Positions 40,874 through 49,112 of a stretch of 64,000 bases of DNA are shown here, piece by piece. The position numbers were made by a program, and so were the translations under genes. Positions within the stretch are counted from its first letter, which is position 1. The number at the start of each line of letters is the position of its first letter. The stretch comes from CAKZKT01 sp034434235. Lineage in GTDB: Bacteria > Chloroflexota > Anaerolineae > CG2-30-64-16. The notes under the pieces were generated by a model. It searched no databases and was not told the origin of the DNA. It saw nothing but the letters and a program-made list of their open reading frames with translations. Location: NCBI GenBank assembly GCA_034434235.1, contig DAOTZV010000129.1, forward strand, positions 32,140 through 96,139, read 5' to 3'.

Positions 40874-41668
40874 TCACCCACCGAGCTGTTTGAGCACGCG
40901 CAGCGCGGCCGCCGCGTCCTCCCGAAAGTTCTCGGTGCGGGCCTCCACGCTCACCCGCGCCTGATAGCCGATGGCCTTGAGGTTGGCGAAGAACGACAGG
41001 AAGCCCGGTTCGACCGTCACGGGATAGGTGCGGGCCGGCGCGCTCGCGATGTGGATGTGCCGGATCGCATCCCGTGCTTCCAGCACGATGTCGGCCGATT
41101 CGCCCTCGAGCACCATGTGGTAGTAGTCAATCAGCAGTTGCACGGCCGGCCGGTCAACCTCACGCGCCAGCTTCAGTCCCTCGGCACCGGTGAGCACGAT
41201 ATTGGCCTCTTTCCGGTTCAGCGGCTCGATCACGATGGTGATCCCGTGCTCCTCGGCGATGGGCGCGGCGATGCGCATCGCCTGGACGATCTGCGCCCAC
41301 GCCCGCTCATACGGAAAGCCCTCCGGCACGTTCTTGGCGCCGGCGCTGCCGAAGACGATCACCTGTGCGCCCAGCCGGGCCGCGCGGCCGATCGCGCGGC
41401 GATCGTAATCCTCTACCTGCGCCCAATCCACGTCCGGACCGGTCAGGCGCACGGTGCGCGGGTAGAAGACGCAACACGCCTCGCACGGGATGCCGGCCCG
41501 ATCCAGGCGATCCACGACCGCCTGGAATTCCTCCTCCGGCAGAGCCGTCAGCGCGGCCAGGTAAAGCTCGACATAATCATAGCCGATCTCCGCGAGCTGC
41601 TCGATGTTCGGCGCGCGCGCGCCGTCCGGCGTGCGCGCCAGCGCGTCTACGCAACAACCGTATTTCAT
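40874..41668 (-). CDS. Hydroxypyruvate isomerase-like TIM barrel
   Basis: A 264-residue sugar-phosphate isomerase/epimerase-type barrel. Likely metal ligands are the Glu of TIVIEPLNRKE, the Asp of LLIDYYHM, the His of HIHIASA and the Glu of VSVEART. The ATG at 41668 overlaps the stop of the GarR gene by 4 bases; the longer frame upstream reads through that gene. Coupling to a tartronate-semialdehyde reductase makes a hydroxypyruvate isomerase (Hyi) role attractive, but keto-sugar epimerases share the fold. Confidence 0.8.
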   Translation of the reverse strand: MKYGCCVDALARTPDGARAPNIEQLAEIGYDYVELYLAALTALPEEEFQAVVDRLDRAGIPCEACCVFYPRTVRLTGPDVDWAQVEDYDRRAIGRAARLGAQVIVFGSAGAKNVPEGFPYERAWAQIVQAMRIAAPIAEEHGITIVIEPLNRKEANIVLTGAEGLKLAREVDRPAVQLLIDYYHMVLEGESADIVLEARDAIRHIHIASAPARTYPVTVEPGFLSFFANLKAIGYQARVSVEARTENFREDAAAALRVLKQLGG

Positions 41669-42564
41669 GATCTTGTCCTCGCTTCCACTCCGGCCAGCTT
41701 CTCCAGCACGGTGATGACTGCCGTGTGATCCAGGTCGCCGCCGCCGGCCGCCAGGAGCGCCGCGAACAGCTCGTGCACCAGGCTCGTCACCGGCAGGGGC
41801 ACGCCGTAATCGTTGCCCGTCTTCAGGATGATATTCAGGTCCTTGAAATGAAAGCGCGCCTTGAAGCCGGGCTGAAAGTCGCCCTGGATCACCTTTGGCC
41901 CGCGCACGTCGGCCACGCGCGACTGGGCGTAGCCGCCGCTCAGTACCTTGTGGATGATCGCCGGATCTACGCCCGCCTTCGCGCCGAGCACCAACGCCTC
42001 GGCCATGCCGAGGATGTTCAGCGCCACCTGGATCTGGTTGCACGCCTTGACGATCTGACCCGCGCCGTTCGGCCCGCAGAGCGTGATCGTCTTGCCGAGC
42101 TTCTCGAAGATCGGTCGCATGGCCGCGAAGTCGTCCTCCGCGCCGCCGACCATGATCGAGAGGGTGGCGTTGATCGCGCCGACCTCGCCGCCGCTGACGG
42201 GCGCATCGAGACAGCGCACCCCCTTCGCCGCGAGTGCGTGCGCCACCTTGACCGCGGCCGTCGGCGCGATGGTGCTCATATCGGCGTAAAGGACGCCGGG
42301 CCGCACGCCTTCGATCAGGCCGTCTGGGCCGAGCGCGACCGCCTCCACGTCGGGCGAGTCGGGCAACATGGTGATGATCACGTCGCTGCGCGCCGCGACT
42401 TCCCGCGGCGAAAAAGCCTCGGCCGCGCCCGCGGCAACCAGCGTCGCGACCGCCTGGCGGTTCAGGTCATGCACGACCAACGGATAGCCGGCCTTCAGCA
42501 GATGGCCGGCCATCGGCCGGCCCATGATCCCCAGTCCGATAAAGCCGATGGTAAGTGGTGTCAT
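41665..42564 (-). CDS. garR: 2-hydroxy-3-oxopropionate reductase (beta-hydroxyacid dehydrogenase)
   Basis: A 299-residue enzyme with the NAD-binding GFIGLGIMGRPMAGHLL at the N-terminus, the substrate motif DAPVSGGEVGA and the catalytic Lys173 (IVKACNQ, with Asn176). This is the GarR/GlxR group, which reduces tartronate semialdehyde to glycerate; 3-hydroxyisobutyrate dehydrogenases are close relatives. ATG after AAGGGAG. Together with the downstream barrel it suggests a glycerate pathway from glyoxylate or sugar acids. Confidence 0.85.
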   Translation of the reverse strand: MTPLTIGFIGLGIMGRPMAGHLLKAGYPLVVHDLNRQAVATLVAAGAAEAFSPREVAARSDVIITMLPDSPDVEAVALGPDGLIEGVRPGVLYADMSTIAPTAAVKVAHALAAKGVRCLDAPVSGGEVGAINATLSIMVGGAEDDFAAMRPIFEKLGKTITLCGPNGAGQIVKACNQIQVALNILGMAEALVLGAKAGVDPAIIHKVLSGGYAQSRVADVRGPKVIQGDFQPGFKARFHFKDLNIILKTGNDYGVPLPVTSLVHELFAALLAAGGGDLDHTAVITVLEKLAGVEARTRS

Positions 42565-42588
42565 GGTGAACTCCCTTATGACAAGGTC

Positions 42589-43395
42589 TTACGCACTTTT
42601 TGCTCGCCGGCGGTCTGCGACCTCTGTCTGGCCGTCCAAGACGGCGCTTGCCTCTCGCCACATGATGATCTGCCGCGCAACTTCGACCACCGGCGCCGTC
42701 CAGATCTCGTTTCGGCGGCGGGCCAGGTGGCGGCACAGGGCGCGAAACGCGACCTCCGACAGGGGCAAGCTGCCGTCCCCCACATCGTGAATGGTGAAGA
42801 TGACCCAGCGGCCCAGCTCGGCCGCCTGTTCCGCCAGGCCGACGAGGGTCGGCCCGGTCATGTGTTCGACGTTCCACGAGAAGAGGTAGGCCAGGTCGCA
42901 CGTGGCGGGGTCGTTGTGGCCGAACTCGCCGCGGCCGCGGCCGGCGATGAAGAGCCGCGCGATCAACGGCACGTAGCTCTGTCGGGTTGGCCCCGCGCCG
43001 ACATGCTCCTGGTAGCACGGATAGCAGAAGGTGAAGTCGGCCTGCTCCGGGATCGCCGCGCGCAGGCGACGGGACGCTTCTTGAATGTCCGCTTCCAGCT
43101 CGGCGAGGGTCAGCTCTTCCAGGCACGGCCGGCAGTTCGGCAACACCGAGCGCGTGCACGGATGCGCCAGCGTGTGGTTGCCGATCTCGTGGCCGGCGGC
43201 CGCCGCCTCGCGCCACGGCGCCAGGTCGGCGAGCCAGTTGTCTCCGCGCGGGTTCAGGTAGAAGGTGCCGGTCAGGCCGTGCTCGGCCAGGATCGGGATG
43301 GCCCGGCCGAGCTGCGACGGCCGGCCGTCGTCGAAGGTGAGCGAGACGGCACCCCGGCAGCCGCCGGGCCAGGGGGAAGATGCGGCCTCGGACAT
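42589..43395 (-). CDS. Polysaccharide deacetylase (carbohydrate esterase 4-like)
   Basis: A 268-residue NodB-homology protein. SLTFDDGRPSQ at the start holds the first metal/base Asp pair, and GHEIGNHTLAHP holds the HxxxH metal ligands. The later segment has IFTIHDVGDG, the place of the catalytic His. ATG at 43395 after GGAGGTG; a longer open frame upstream reads through the transaldolase gene. No signal peptide, so it may act on intracellular sugars. Cysteine-rich motifs in the middle (CRPCL, CYPCY) are unusual and may bind metal. Confidence 0.83.
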   Translation of the reverse strand: MSEAASSPWPGGCRGAVSLTFDDGRPSQLGRAIPILAEHGLTGTFYLNPRGDNWLADLAPWREAAAAGHEIGNHTLAHPCTRSVLPNCRPCLEELTLAELEADIQEASRRLRAAIPEQADFTFCYPCYQEHVGAGPTRQSYVPLIARLFIAGRGRGEFGHNDPATCDLAYLFSWNVEHMTGPTLVGLAEQAAELGRWVIFTIHDVGDGSLPLSEVAFRALCRHLARRRNEIWTAPVVEVARQIIMWREASAVLDGQTEVADRRRAKSA

Positions 43396-43418
43396 GAGCA
43401 CCTCCGCTGGTGGCTGGA

Positions 43419-44453
43419 TCAGGGTCGGAACGCTTCCATCGGTCGCCAGCCGGCTTCGAGGAACTGCGTAAGGGTGCGCTGGGTGAGGCCGAAGGCGATG
43501 AACTCCTCCGGCCTCATGCCGTCCGGCTCGTAGGAGCGCACGAACTCGGGCAGGCGACGCAAGCGCGCGATCACATCGGCGCCGATCGGCTCGTCTATTC
43601 CGCGGGCGCGGGGCACGCCATCCTGGAGCAACGTCGCCTGAACCGACGGGTGGATGGAGAGGATCAGGTCGGCGCCGACCAGGCCGAGCACGTGGTGGTT
43701 GCCGCGCAGCGCCGCGATCAGCAGCGTGGCCTCGTAACCGCGGGCCTTGTAAAGGTGATACGCGCGGCGGGCGGTCGCCAGGCCGGCGAGGCGCAGGTCG
43801 GCTTCCTCCACTCCGGCGCGCTGATCGAGCGCCATGTCGCGCAGGTAGTCGTCCAGCCGGCCGATCATCATGACCGCGAAGCAGCGGCCGGGCCGCACTC
43901 CGCCGGCGCGGGCGCGCGCCAGCCCGCGGCGGTAGCGCTCGGCGACCGCGATGACCTGCGGCACGGTGAAGCTCACGGTCATGGTGACGGTGATCCCGTT
44001 GGCCGCGCATTCCTCCAGCACATCGAGTCCGGCCGCCGTGGCCGGCAGCTTGACCGCGATGTTGGGCGACCACTGCGCGAAGCGCTGCGCCATGGCGAAC
44101 ATGGCCTCGCGTTGGCCGGCCCATGCCGGGTTCACCTGCGCGCAGACATAGCCCTGGCGACCGGCCGTCTCCTCGTAGATCGGCAGCAGTTCGGCCGCCG
44201 CGTGGCCGACCACGACGCGCATCCACGCCTCGGCGCGGGCCTCCGGCGAGAGATCGGCCGGCAGGGGGCCGGCCGCCTGCGTCCACCGCTCGGCGCGGCT
44301 GCGCAGCGCCAGGCCGGCGAGCACGGGGTTGGTCGTCGCGCCGACCGCGCCGTGCGCCAGGCCGCGCGCCAGCTCATCGGGATCGGCCGAGTCGTGCCAC
44401 CAGGCGGTCGGCGTTTCCTGGGCCAACCATTGCAGATAGCTTGTTGGGCTCAA
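43419..44453 (-). CDS. Transaldolase family protein
   Basis: A 344-residue TIM barrel of the transaldolase family. The N-terminus has GAVGATTNPVLAG and the Schiff-base lysine is Lys135 in NIAVKLPATAAG; SIHP follows later. It is longer than Fsa-type enzymes and near the standard transaldolase length. It starts at TTG (44453), after a TGAGGACACC site; no ATG is better placed. Role in transferring three-carbon units or cleaving a sugar phosphate. Confidence 0.82.
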   Translation of the reverse strand: MSPTSYLQWLAQETPTAWWHDSADPDELARGLAHGAVGATTNPVLAGLALRSRAERWTQAAGPLPADLSPEARAEAWMRVVVGHAAAELLPIYEETAGRQGYVCAQVNPAWAGQREAMFAMAQRFAQWSPNIAVKLPATAAGLDVLEECAANGITVTMTVSFTVPQVIAVAERYRRGLARARAGGVRPGRCFAVMMIGRLDDYLRDMALDQRAGVEEADLRLAGLATARRAYHLYKARGYEATLLIAALRGNHHVLGLVGADLILSIHPSVQATLLQDGVPRARGIDEPIGADVIARLRRLPEFVRSYEPDGMRPEEFIAFGLTQRTLTQFLEAGWRPMEAFRP

Positions 44454-44460
44454 GGTGTCC

Positions 44461-45657
44461 TCACCCGCCGAACGTCTTGCGCATCTTGTCGCAGTAGTAT
44501 TGCACGTTTTCCCATTTGGCGTCGGGCGCCAGGCGATGGTCGGGACAGGGGATGTAGCCGCCCAGCTCGACCAGCGGCTTCAGGCGCTCGATCTCGGCGT
44601 CTATCGCCGCGTAGTCATAGGCGAACACCCGCTTGTCCATCCCGCCAACCCCTCGCAGCTCGGGGCCGTATTTCGCCCGCCAGGGCGCGATGCTGGCGCC
44701 CCAGGTGCCCACTTCGATGGGGAACATGGTGTTGACGCCGTTCTCGAACCAGGTAGGGATCAGCGCATCTATCTTGCCGTCGCAGTCGAGCGACACGATA
44801 TGGATGCCGTGCCTGTTCAGCAGGTCGGTGATGCGCCGATAGTGCGGCCCCACCTTCTGCTTGAACACCTTCGGGCTGACGAGCGGGCCGCTCTTGAAAG
44901 CAATGTCCTCCCAGAAGTGGCCGAAGTCCCAGTTGTCGCCGTAGACTTCCAGCGCTTTCTCGGTGGCCCAGTAACACAGATCGGCGAAGGTCACGATCAT
45001 CTCATCGAAGAGCGCCGGGTCATCGGCCTGGAGGTAGGAGAGGTTGATCATGCCGACGATGTCGCGGATGCGGCCGTAGAGGCTGCCGCACATCAGGCCG
45101 AGGGGCCGCTCCCGGTCGGTGCGTTGCACCTCGTCTATGAGATCGCGGACATGGGTGCGGAAGCGGCGCCGGGGGTCATCATCCTCGCGGCCGACCTGCA
45201 GATCGCCGATCACCGGCTCGGGCCTGTAGATGCGCCGCTCGTCGGGTTGCAGCCGCGGCTTGAAGAGCTCCTCCCATTCCTTGCGGCCCTTGAACAGGTG
45301 GTCTATCTCGGTAGGGATGCCGGTCGCATCGTCCTTCTGGAGGATGATCACGCCGTCGGCGTTGATCTCCTTGCGGGTGCCATCGGGCAAGACTTCGAGC
45401 ACCTTCTGCTCGAACGGCGGCAGCAGATTGGTGTAGACGCCGAAGACGTGATACCAGTTGAAGTCGAAGCCGAGCTTTGCGCCGATGGACAGGTCGGCGG
45501 CGTTGCCGTCGGCCCAGGCGGCCGCCTCTTCCCTGGTGATGTGCCCTTCGCGGGCCCATTTGTCGAGCGTCTCGTTCCAGAAGCCGAAATGGACGACGGG
45601 CATGCGGTCGTAAGGCTGATAGTTGAGGATGGCCAGTGCACGTTCTCGATTGTTCAT
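44461..45657 (-). CDS. Uroporphyrinogen decarboxylase-family protein (URO-D/MtaA-like)
   Basis: A 398-residue protein of the URO-D fold, close to the corrinoid methyltransferase-like branch often found in sugar or methyl-group catabolic loci, not to housekeeping HemE. It starts NNRERALAILNYQPYDRMPV, as that branch does, and has GLMCGSLYGRIRD and HGIHIVSLDCDGKIDALIP later. No partner corrinoid protein or reactivase is in the window. ATG after AGAGGAGTCCC. Biochemical function unknown. Confidence 0.8.
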   Translation of the reverse strand: MNNRERALAILNYQPYDRMPVVHFGFWNETLDKWAREGHITREEAAAWADGNAADLSIGAKLGFDFNWYHVFGVYTNLLPPFEQKVLEVLPDGTRKEINADGVIILQKDDATGIPTEIDHLFKGRKEWEELFKPRLQPDERRIYRPEPVIGDLQVGREDDDPRRRFRTHVRDLIDEVQRTDRERPLGLMCGSLYGRIRDIVGMINLSYLQADDPALFDEMIVTFADLCYWATEKALEVYGDNWDFGHFWEDIAFKSGPLVSPKVFKQKVGPHYRRITDLLNRHGIHIVSLDCDGKIDALIPTWFENGVNTMFPIEVGTWGASIAPWRAKYGPELRGVGGMDKRVFAYDYAAIDAEIERLKPLVELGGYIPCPDHRLAPDAKWENVQYYCDKMRKTFGG

Positions 45658-45672
45658 GGGACTCCTCTCTGA

Positions 45673-48540
45673 TTATGCGCTGCTCCCGCGCAGAGTAAGC
45701 AGTCGCGGCAGGCGACGGATGAGCGCAACGGCGATGACCACCAGCTCCAGGCCGATCATGATGCCTGCAAACGTGATCGCCATTTGCGCGATCAGGTCGT
45801 CGGGCACGACCGGCAACAGGGGCGGCAAGGGCGCGTTCTTGACGCCGGCGATGCGGAAGAAGGGCGCGAACAGATAGGATGCAAAGGTGCCGATGAGCGC
45901 GCCGCCGGCCGCGCCGTAGGCCGTGATGGCGATGTATTCCAGCAGCACCTGGCCCAAGATCTGGCGGCGCTGCAGGCCGATGGCGTGGAGCACGGCAAAG
46001 CTGTGCAGGCGTTCGTTGAGGGATGCATAGGTGTTGATCAGCAGCCCGGCCAACGCCATGGCGGCCGCGGCCAGGAAGCCGACGGTCAGCGTGCCGAACA
46101 CGCCGACCCGCTCGGTCTTGGCTTGCTCTTCGCGGATGGCGGCGTTGGCGTCGCGCAACCTGGCGGCTTCGACGCCCATGCCCCGCATGGCCTTCAACAC
46201 ATCCGATCCACTCGCGCCCGGCTTCAGGCGCAACCAGATCTGGTGTTCGACCGGCCCGCCCGTGAGCGAAAACAGGTAGTCCAGGTTGGTGATGCCGACC
46301 GGTTGATCCTCGTAGACCGTCGGAAAGTACTTATAGGTGCCGACGATCGTAAAACGGACCTGGTAGGAACCGGCGCTGCCCAGGCTCACTTCGGCCTGGA
46401 GCGGATCGCCGATCCGCAACTGGCTGTTGGCCAGCACGGTTTCGGGGACCAGGATGCCATCGGGCCGCTGCGCGAGCAGGTTCATCAGTCCCCCGAGCGG
46501 TTCCTGGGCGAAATCGCGGCGAAACCAGGCCACAGCCGGAAAGACCACCCGATCAATGCCGAGCAGCCGGCCGGCCGTGACCCGGCTGCCGCTGCTCAAT
46601 CTGACGCGCATGGCATAGTTGCCGACGCGCGTGCCGTTGGCAACGCCCGGCAGTTGCAGGAAATCTTCCAGGGGCAGGATCCAGGTCGCGTCGGTCGCCA
46701 GGCTGCCCTCGGCGCTGGCCGGCACCGGCACGAAGCTCAGGTCGGCGCCGGCTTCGTAATACATGCGATCCACCAGCCATTGATCGAGGCTGGCGGCCAG
46801 GGAGAAGGTATAGATCCCCAGGCCCAGCGAGATCATGATGAGCAAAAGCGGATTGACATAACTTTGGACCTGTCGGCCCAGTTGGCGGAGCGCCAGGTGC
46901 GGCGCGATCCACGGCAGCAGCGCGGCGATCCAATCCAGCGCGCGCATGATCAGCGGAAAGATGCGCATGACCAGGAGCGCGGCGGTCAGGATGAAGAGGG
47001 CCGGCACCAGCACGAGCAGCGGATCGCGAAAGAGGTCGGTGGGCCGGTCGGTGACGAGCATGGCCAGCGAGCCGTGGCGCTGGAGCTGGTCGTAGGCGTA
47101 GGCGGTGGGAAGGAGCAGGAGCAGGTCGAGATAATAGCGATACCAGAAGGGCGCGCGCACGGGGCGGGCGTGCTCGCGCTCGGCCTCGACCACGCTCTGT
47201 TGGCCGGCGCTCCAGGCCGGCACGAGGCGGGCGATCAACGACACGAGCAGGGCCGCGATCACCAGCCGGAAGTCGAGTCCCTGCAACGAGATCGGCATCG
47301 GCGGCCGCGCGGTGAACTCCAGGAAGCTGACCGTCTGGCCCATCAGCAACGCGATGCCCGCCCCCATCGCCACGCCCAGCGGCACGGCGACGACGAAGAT
47401 CAGCAGTTGCTCCACCAGGGTCAGGCCGAGCACCGAGAGCAAGCTGACCCCGCGGCTCACCAGGATCGCGGTTTCCCGGCGCTGCCAGCGGGCGACGATG
47501 GCCGAAGTGAGCACCAGGAAATAGAGCAGAAAGCCGAAGGCCGGCAGGTTGAAGCCGAGGAGGAGGATCGTCAGGGTCTGGTTGCGGTTGACGAAGTTCT
47601 CCAGCGGCTTGATCGGCGAGACGTCCAGCCGGGCGCCGGGCGCGAACTGCTCGATGACGTTCATGGCGCGCTGAAAGCCCTTCAGATAGGCCGACGAACG
47701 GGACGGATTCAGCGCGGTTTCGTCCAGGATGAGCTGCCAGGCGACGAAGCGCGAGCCGCCGATCACCACCGGCTGGATGTGCGCCACGTAGTCTTCCTTG
47801 CGCACCAGGAAGGTATCGTTCAGTGCCAGCGACGGGTCGGTGAACCAGAAGGGGTCTTTGGGGTTGATCGGCTTCCAAAAGCCGCGCACCCGAACGGGGA
47901 TGATCTGCGACGCCATCGTGACGCCGAGGGAGTAGCGGTCGCCCACGTTCATGCCGGCTTTGGCCGCCAGCTCGTGCGGCACCCACGCCTCCAGGATATC
48001 GCCGGCCGGCGGGGCATCCATCGGATCGCCGATGATCTCGATGTGGTCTTCCACTCCTTCGATATAGCCGACGTTGGCATTGCCCAGGTAGCGCGCCTCG
48101 CCGGTGCTGCCGCTGTCGCCGGGTTGCGCCTGGAGCATCAGGCCGCCGCTTTCGATCTCGAAGTGGGCGGCCTTCAGCGGTAGGCCGATCTCGGCCGCCA
48201 GCGTTCCTGCCACATGTGCGGTGAGCCGTTCGGCCGTCTGGAGGGTGACCGGCACGTCGGCGTTGGGCATCATGTAGACGCGCATCGAGAAGGGCGGCCG
48301 GCCGGTGGATCTGGTCAGTTCCGCCAGCTCTTGCAGGAGCACGACGCGATCTACGGCCTGGGCGAAGAAGCCCGCGCTGGTGACCAGGCCGATCGCGAAC
48401 GCGACGGCGAGCAGGGCCAGGAAGGACAGCTCGAGGCGATAGAAGAGGCGCTTGCGCGCCAGATGGATGAGTGCCCACACCATCAGCAGCGGTTGGGCGA
48501 TCGTAACGAACTCGTGTTTTCGTTCAGGCATTGGAGTCAT
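45673..48540 (-). CDS. FtsX-family ABC permease, 955 residues
   Basis: A large MacB/FtsX-type permease with one N-terminal helix (RLELSFLALLAVAFAIGLVT), a long periplasmic-type domain (about 60-320), three helices (about 335-500), a second helix pair and external domain (about 560-790), and three final helices (AAAAMALAGLLINTYASLN; ITAYGAAGGALIGTFASYLF; GIMIGLELVVIAVALI). Such proteins couple ATP hydrolysis to lipoprotein or toxin export, but no ATPase gene is adjacent in the window. ATG start; a weak promoter lies at 48601-48629. Confidence 0.85.
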   Translation of the reverse strand: MTPMPERKHEFVTIAQPLLMVWALIHLARKRLFYRLELSFLALLAVAFAIGLVTSAGFFAQAVDRVVLLQELAELTRSTGRPPFSMRVYMMPNADVPVTLQTAERLTAHVAGTLAAEIGLPLKAAHFEIESGGLMLQAQPGDSGSTGEARYLGNANVGYIEGVEDHIEIIGDPMDAPPAGDILEAWVPHELAAKAGMNVGDRYSLGVTMASQIIPVRVRGFWKPINPKDPFWFTDPSLALNDTFLVRKEDYVAHIQPVVIGGSRFVAWQLILDETALNPSRSSAYLKGFQRAMNVIEQFAPGARLDVSPIKPLENFVNRNQTLTILLLGFNLPAFGFLLYFLVLTSAIVARWQRRETAILVSRGVSLLSVLGLTLVEQLLIFVVAVPLGVAMGAGIALLMGQTVSFLEFTARPPMPISLQGLDFRLVIAALLVSLIARLVPAWSAGQQSVVEAEREHARPVRAPFWYRYYLDLLLLLPTAYAYDQLQRHGSLAMLVTDRPTDLFRDPLLVLVPALFILTAALLVMRIFPLIMRALDWIAALLPWIAPHLALRQLGRQVQSYVNPLLLIMISLGLGIYTFSLAASLDQWLVDRMYYEAGADLSFVPVPASAEGSLATDATWILPLEDFLQLPGVANGTRVGNYAMRVRLSSGSRVTAGRLLGIDRVVFPAVAWFRRDFAQEPLGGLMNLLAQRPDGILVPETVLANSQLRIGDPLQAEVSLGSAGSYQVRFTIVGTYKYFPTVYEDQPVGITNLDYLFSLTGGPVEHQIWLRLKPGASGSDVLKAMRGMGVEAARLRDANAAIREEQAKTERVGVFGTLTVGFLAAAAMALAGLLINTYASLNERLHSFAVLHAIGLQRRQILGQVLLEYIAITAYGAAGGALIGTFASYLFAPFFRIAGVKNAPLPPLLPVVPDDLIAQMAITFAGIMIGLELVVIAVALIRRLPRLLTLRGSSA

Positions 48541-48600
48541 TCATCGGATTGCCGTACAGGCGACCGATCGTGAACATGGAATCAAGCTGCTTCATGTCTT

Positions 48601-48629
48601 ACTATAGCAGCATGTAGCTGAATCAGCAA
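48601..48629 (-). promoter_or_regulatory. Weak promoter candidate for the FtsX permease
   Basis: TTGCTG (48629-48624), a 17-base spacer and TATAGT (48606-48601), about 60 bases upstream of the ATG at 48540. Confidence 0.4.
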
Positions 48630-48638
48630 GCTGTGTAT

Positions 48639-49064
48639 TTATGCGTCATTCATCGGTCGGGCTGATCGGTTGCACAATCCCCGCGCTCGATACACCTCGG
48701 CCGCCTCGCGCACGAACGCGGCCGTCTCGTGCGCCTGGAACTCGTCGGCCAGGCGGGCCGCCAGCGCCAGCATCTCTTCGTATGTGGCACGGCCCGGCCG
48801 CAGCGTCTCGTACATGCGCAGCAGCTCGGCGTTGGGGACGGCGGTCAGCTCGGCCGCGCGGCGCAGGTTGGCCGCCAGCTGCGGAAAGCCGGCCCGCGCG
48901 GCGATGGCGGCCTGCGCGCGCAACGCCTCGGCCGTGATGCGCAGGTCATCGTCGGTCAGTTCGCCCGCGGCCAACCGCTCCAGCGTGATCTCGTCCAGCG
49001 GCCGGCCGCTCGCCGCCCGCAACTCTTCACCTGCGTTCTCCGTCAACGGATAAACACTCTCCAT
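48639..49064 (-). CDS. B12-dependent diol/glycerol dehydratase small subunit
   Basis: A 141-residue PduE/DhaB3-like small subunit (SVYPLTENAGEELRAASGRP, then LDEITLERLAAGELTDDD). The ATG at 49064 follows GGAGATCAGC; the longer frame begins with TTG. The large and medium subunits are encoded as one protein just upstream. The heptamer repeat CCAACCC fills the gap between the two genes. It completes a heteromeric adenosylcobalamin enzyme. Confidence 0.85.
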   Translation of the reverse strand: MESVYPLTENAGEELRAASGRPLDEITLERLAAGELTDDDLRITAEALRAQAAIAARAGFPQLAANLRRAAELTAVPNAELLRMYETLRPGRATYEEMLALAARLADEFQAHETAAFVREAAEVYRARGLCNRSARPMNDA

Positions 49065-49072
49065 GCTGATCT

Positions 49073-49107
49073 CCAACCCCCAACCCCCAATCCCTAACCC
49101 CTATCCC
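49073..49107. repeat. Heptamer tandem repeat CCAACCC (five copies)
   Basis: CCAACCC, CCAACCC, CCAATCC, CTAACCC and CTATCCC, then a decayed unit, between the fused dehydratase gene and its small subunit gene. Reminiscent of cyanobacterial STRR heptamers (CCCCART). Confidence 0.85.
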
Positions 49108-49112
49108 CCGCC

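Noticed and set aside
45784..48183. A 799-codon plus-strand frame opposite the FtsX permease
   Set aside because: Antisense of a well-formed membrane protein with the FtsX layout.
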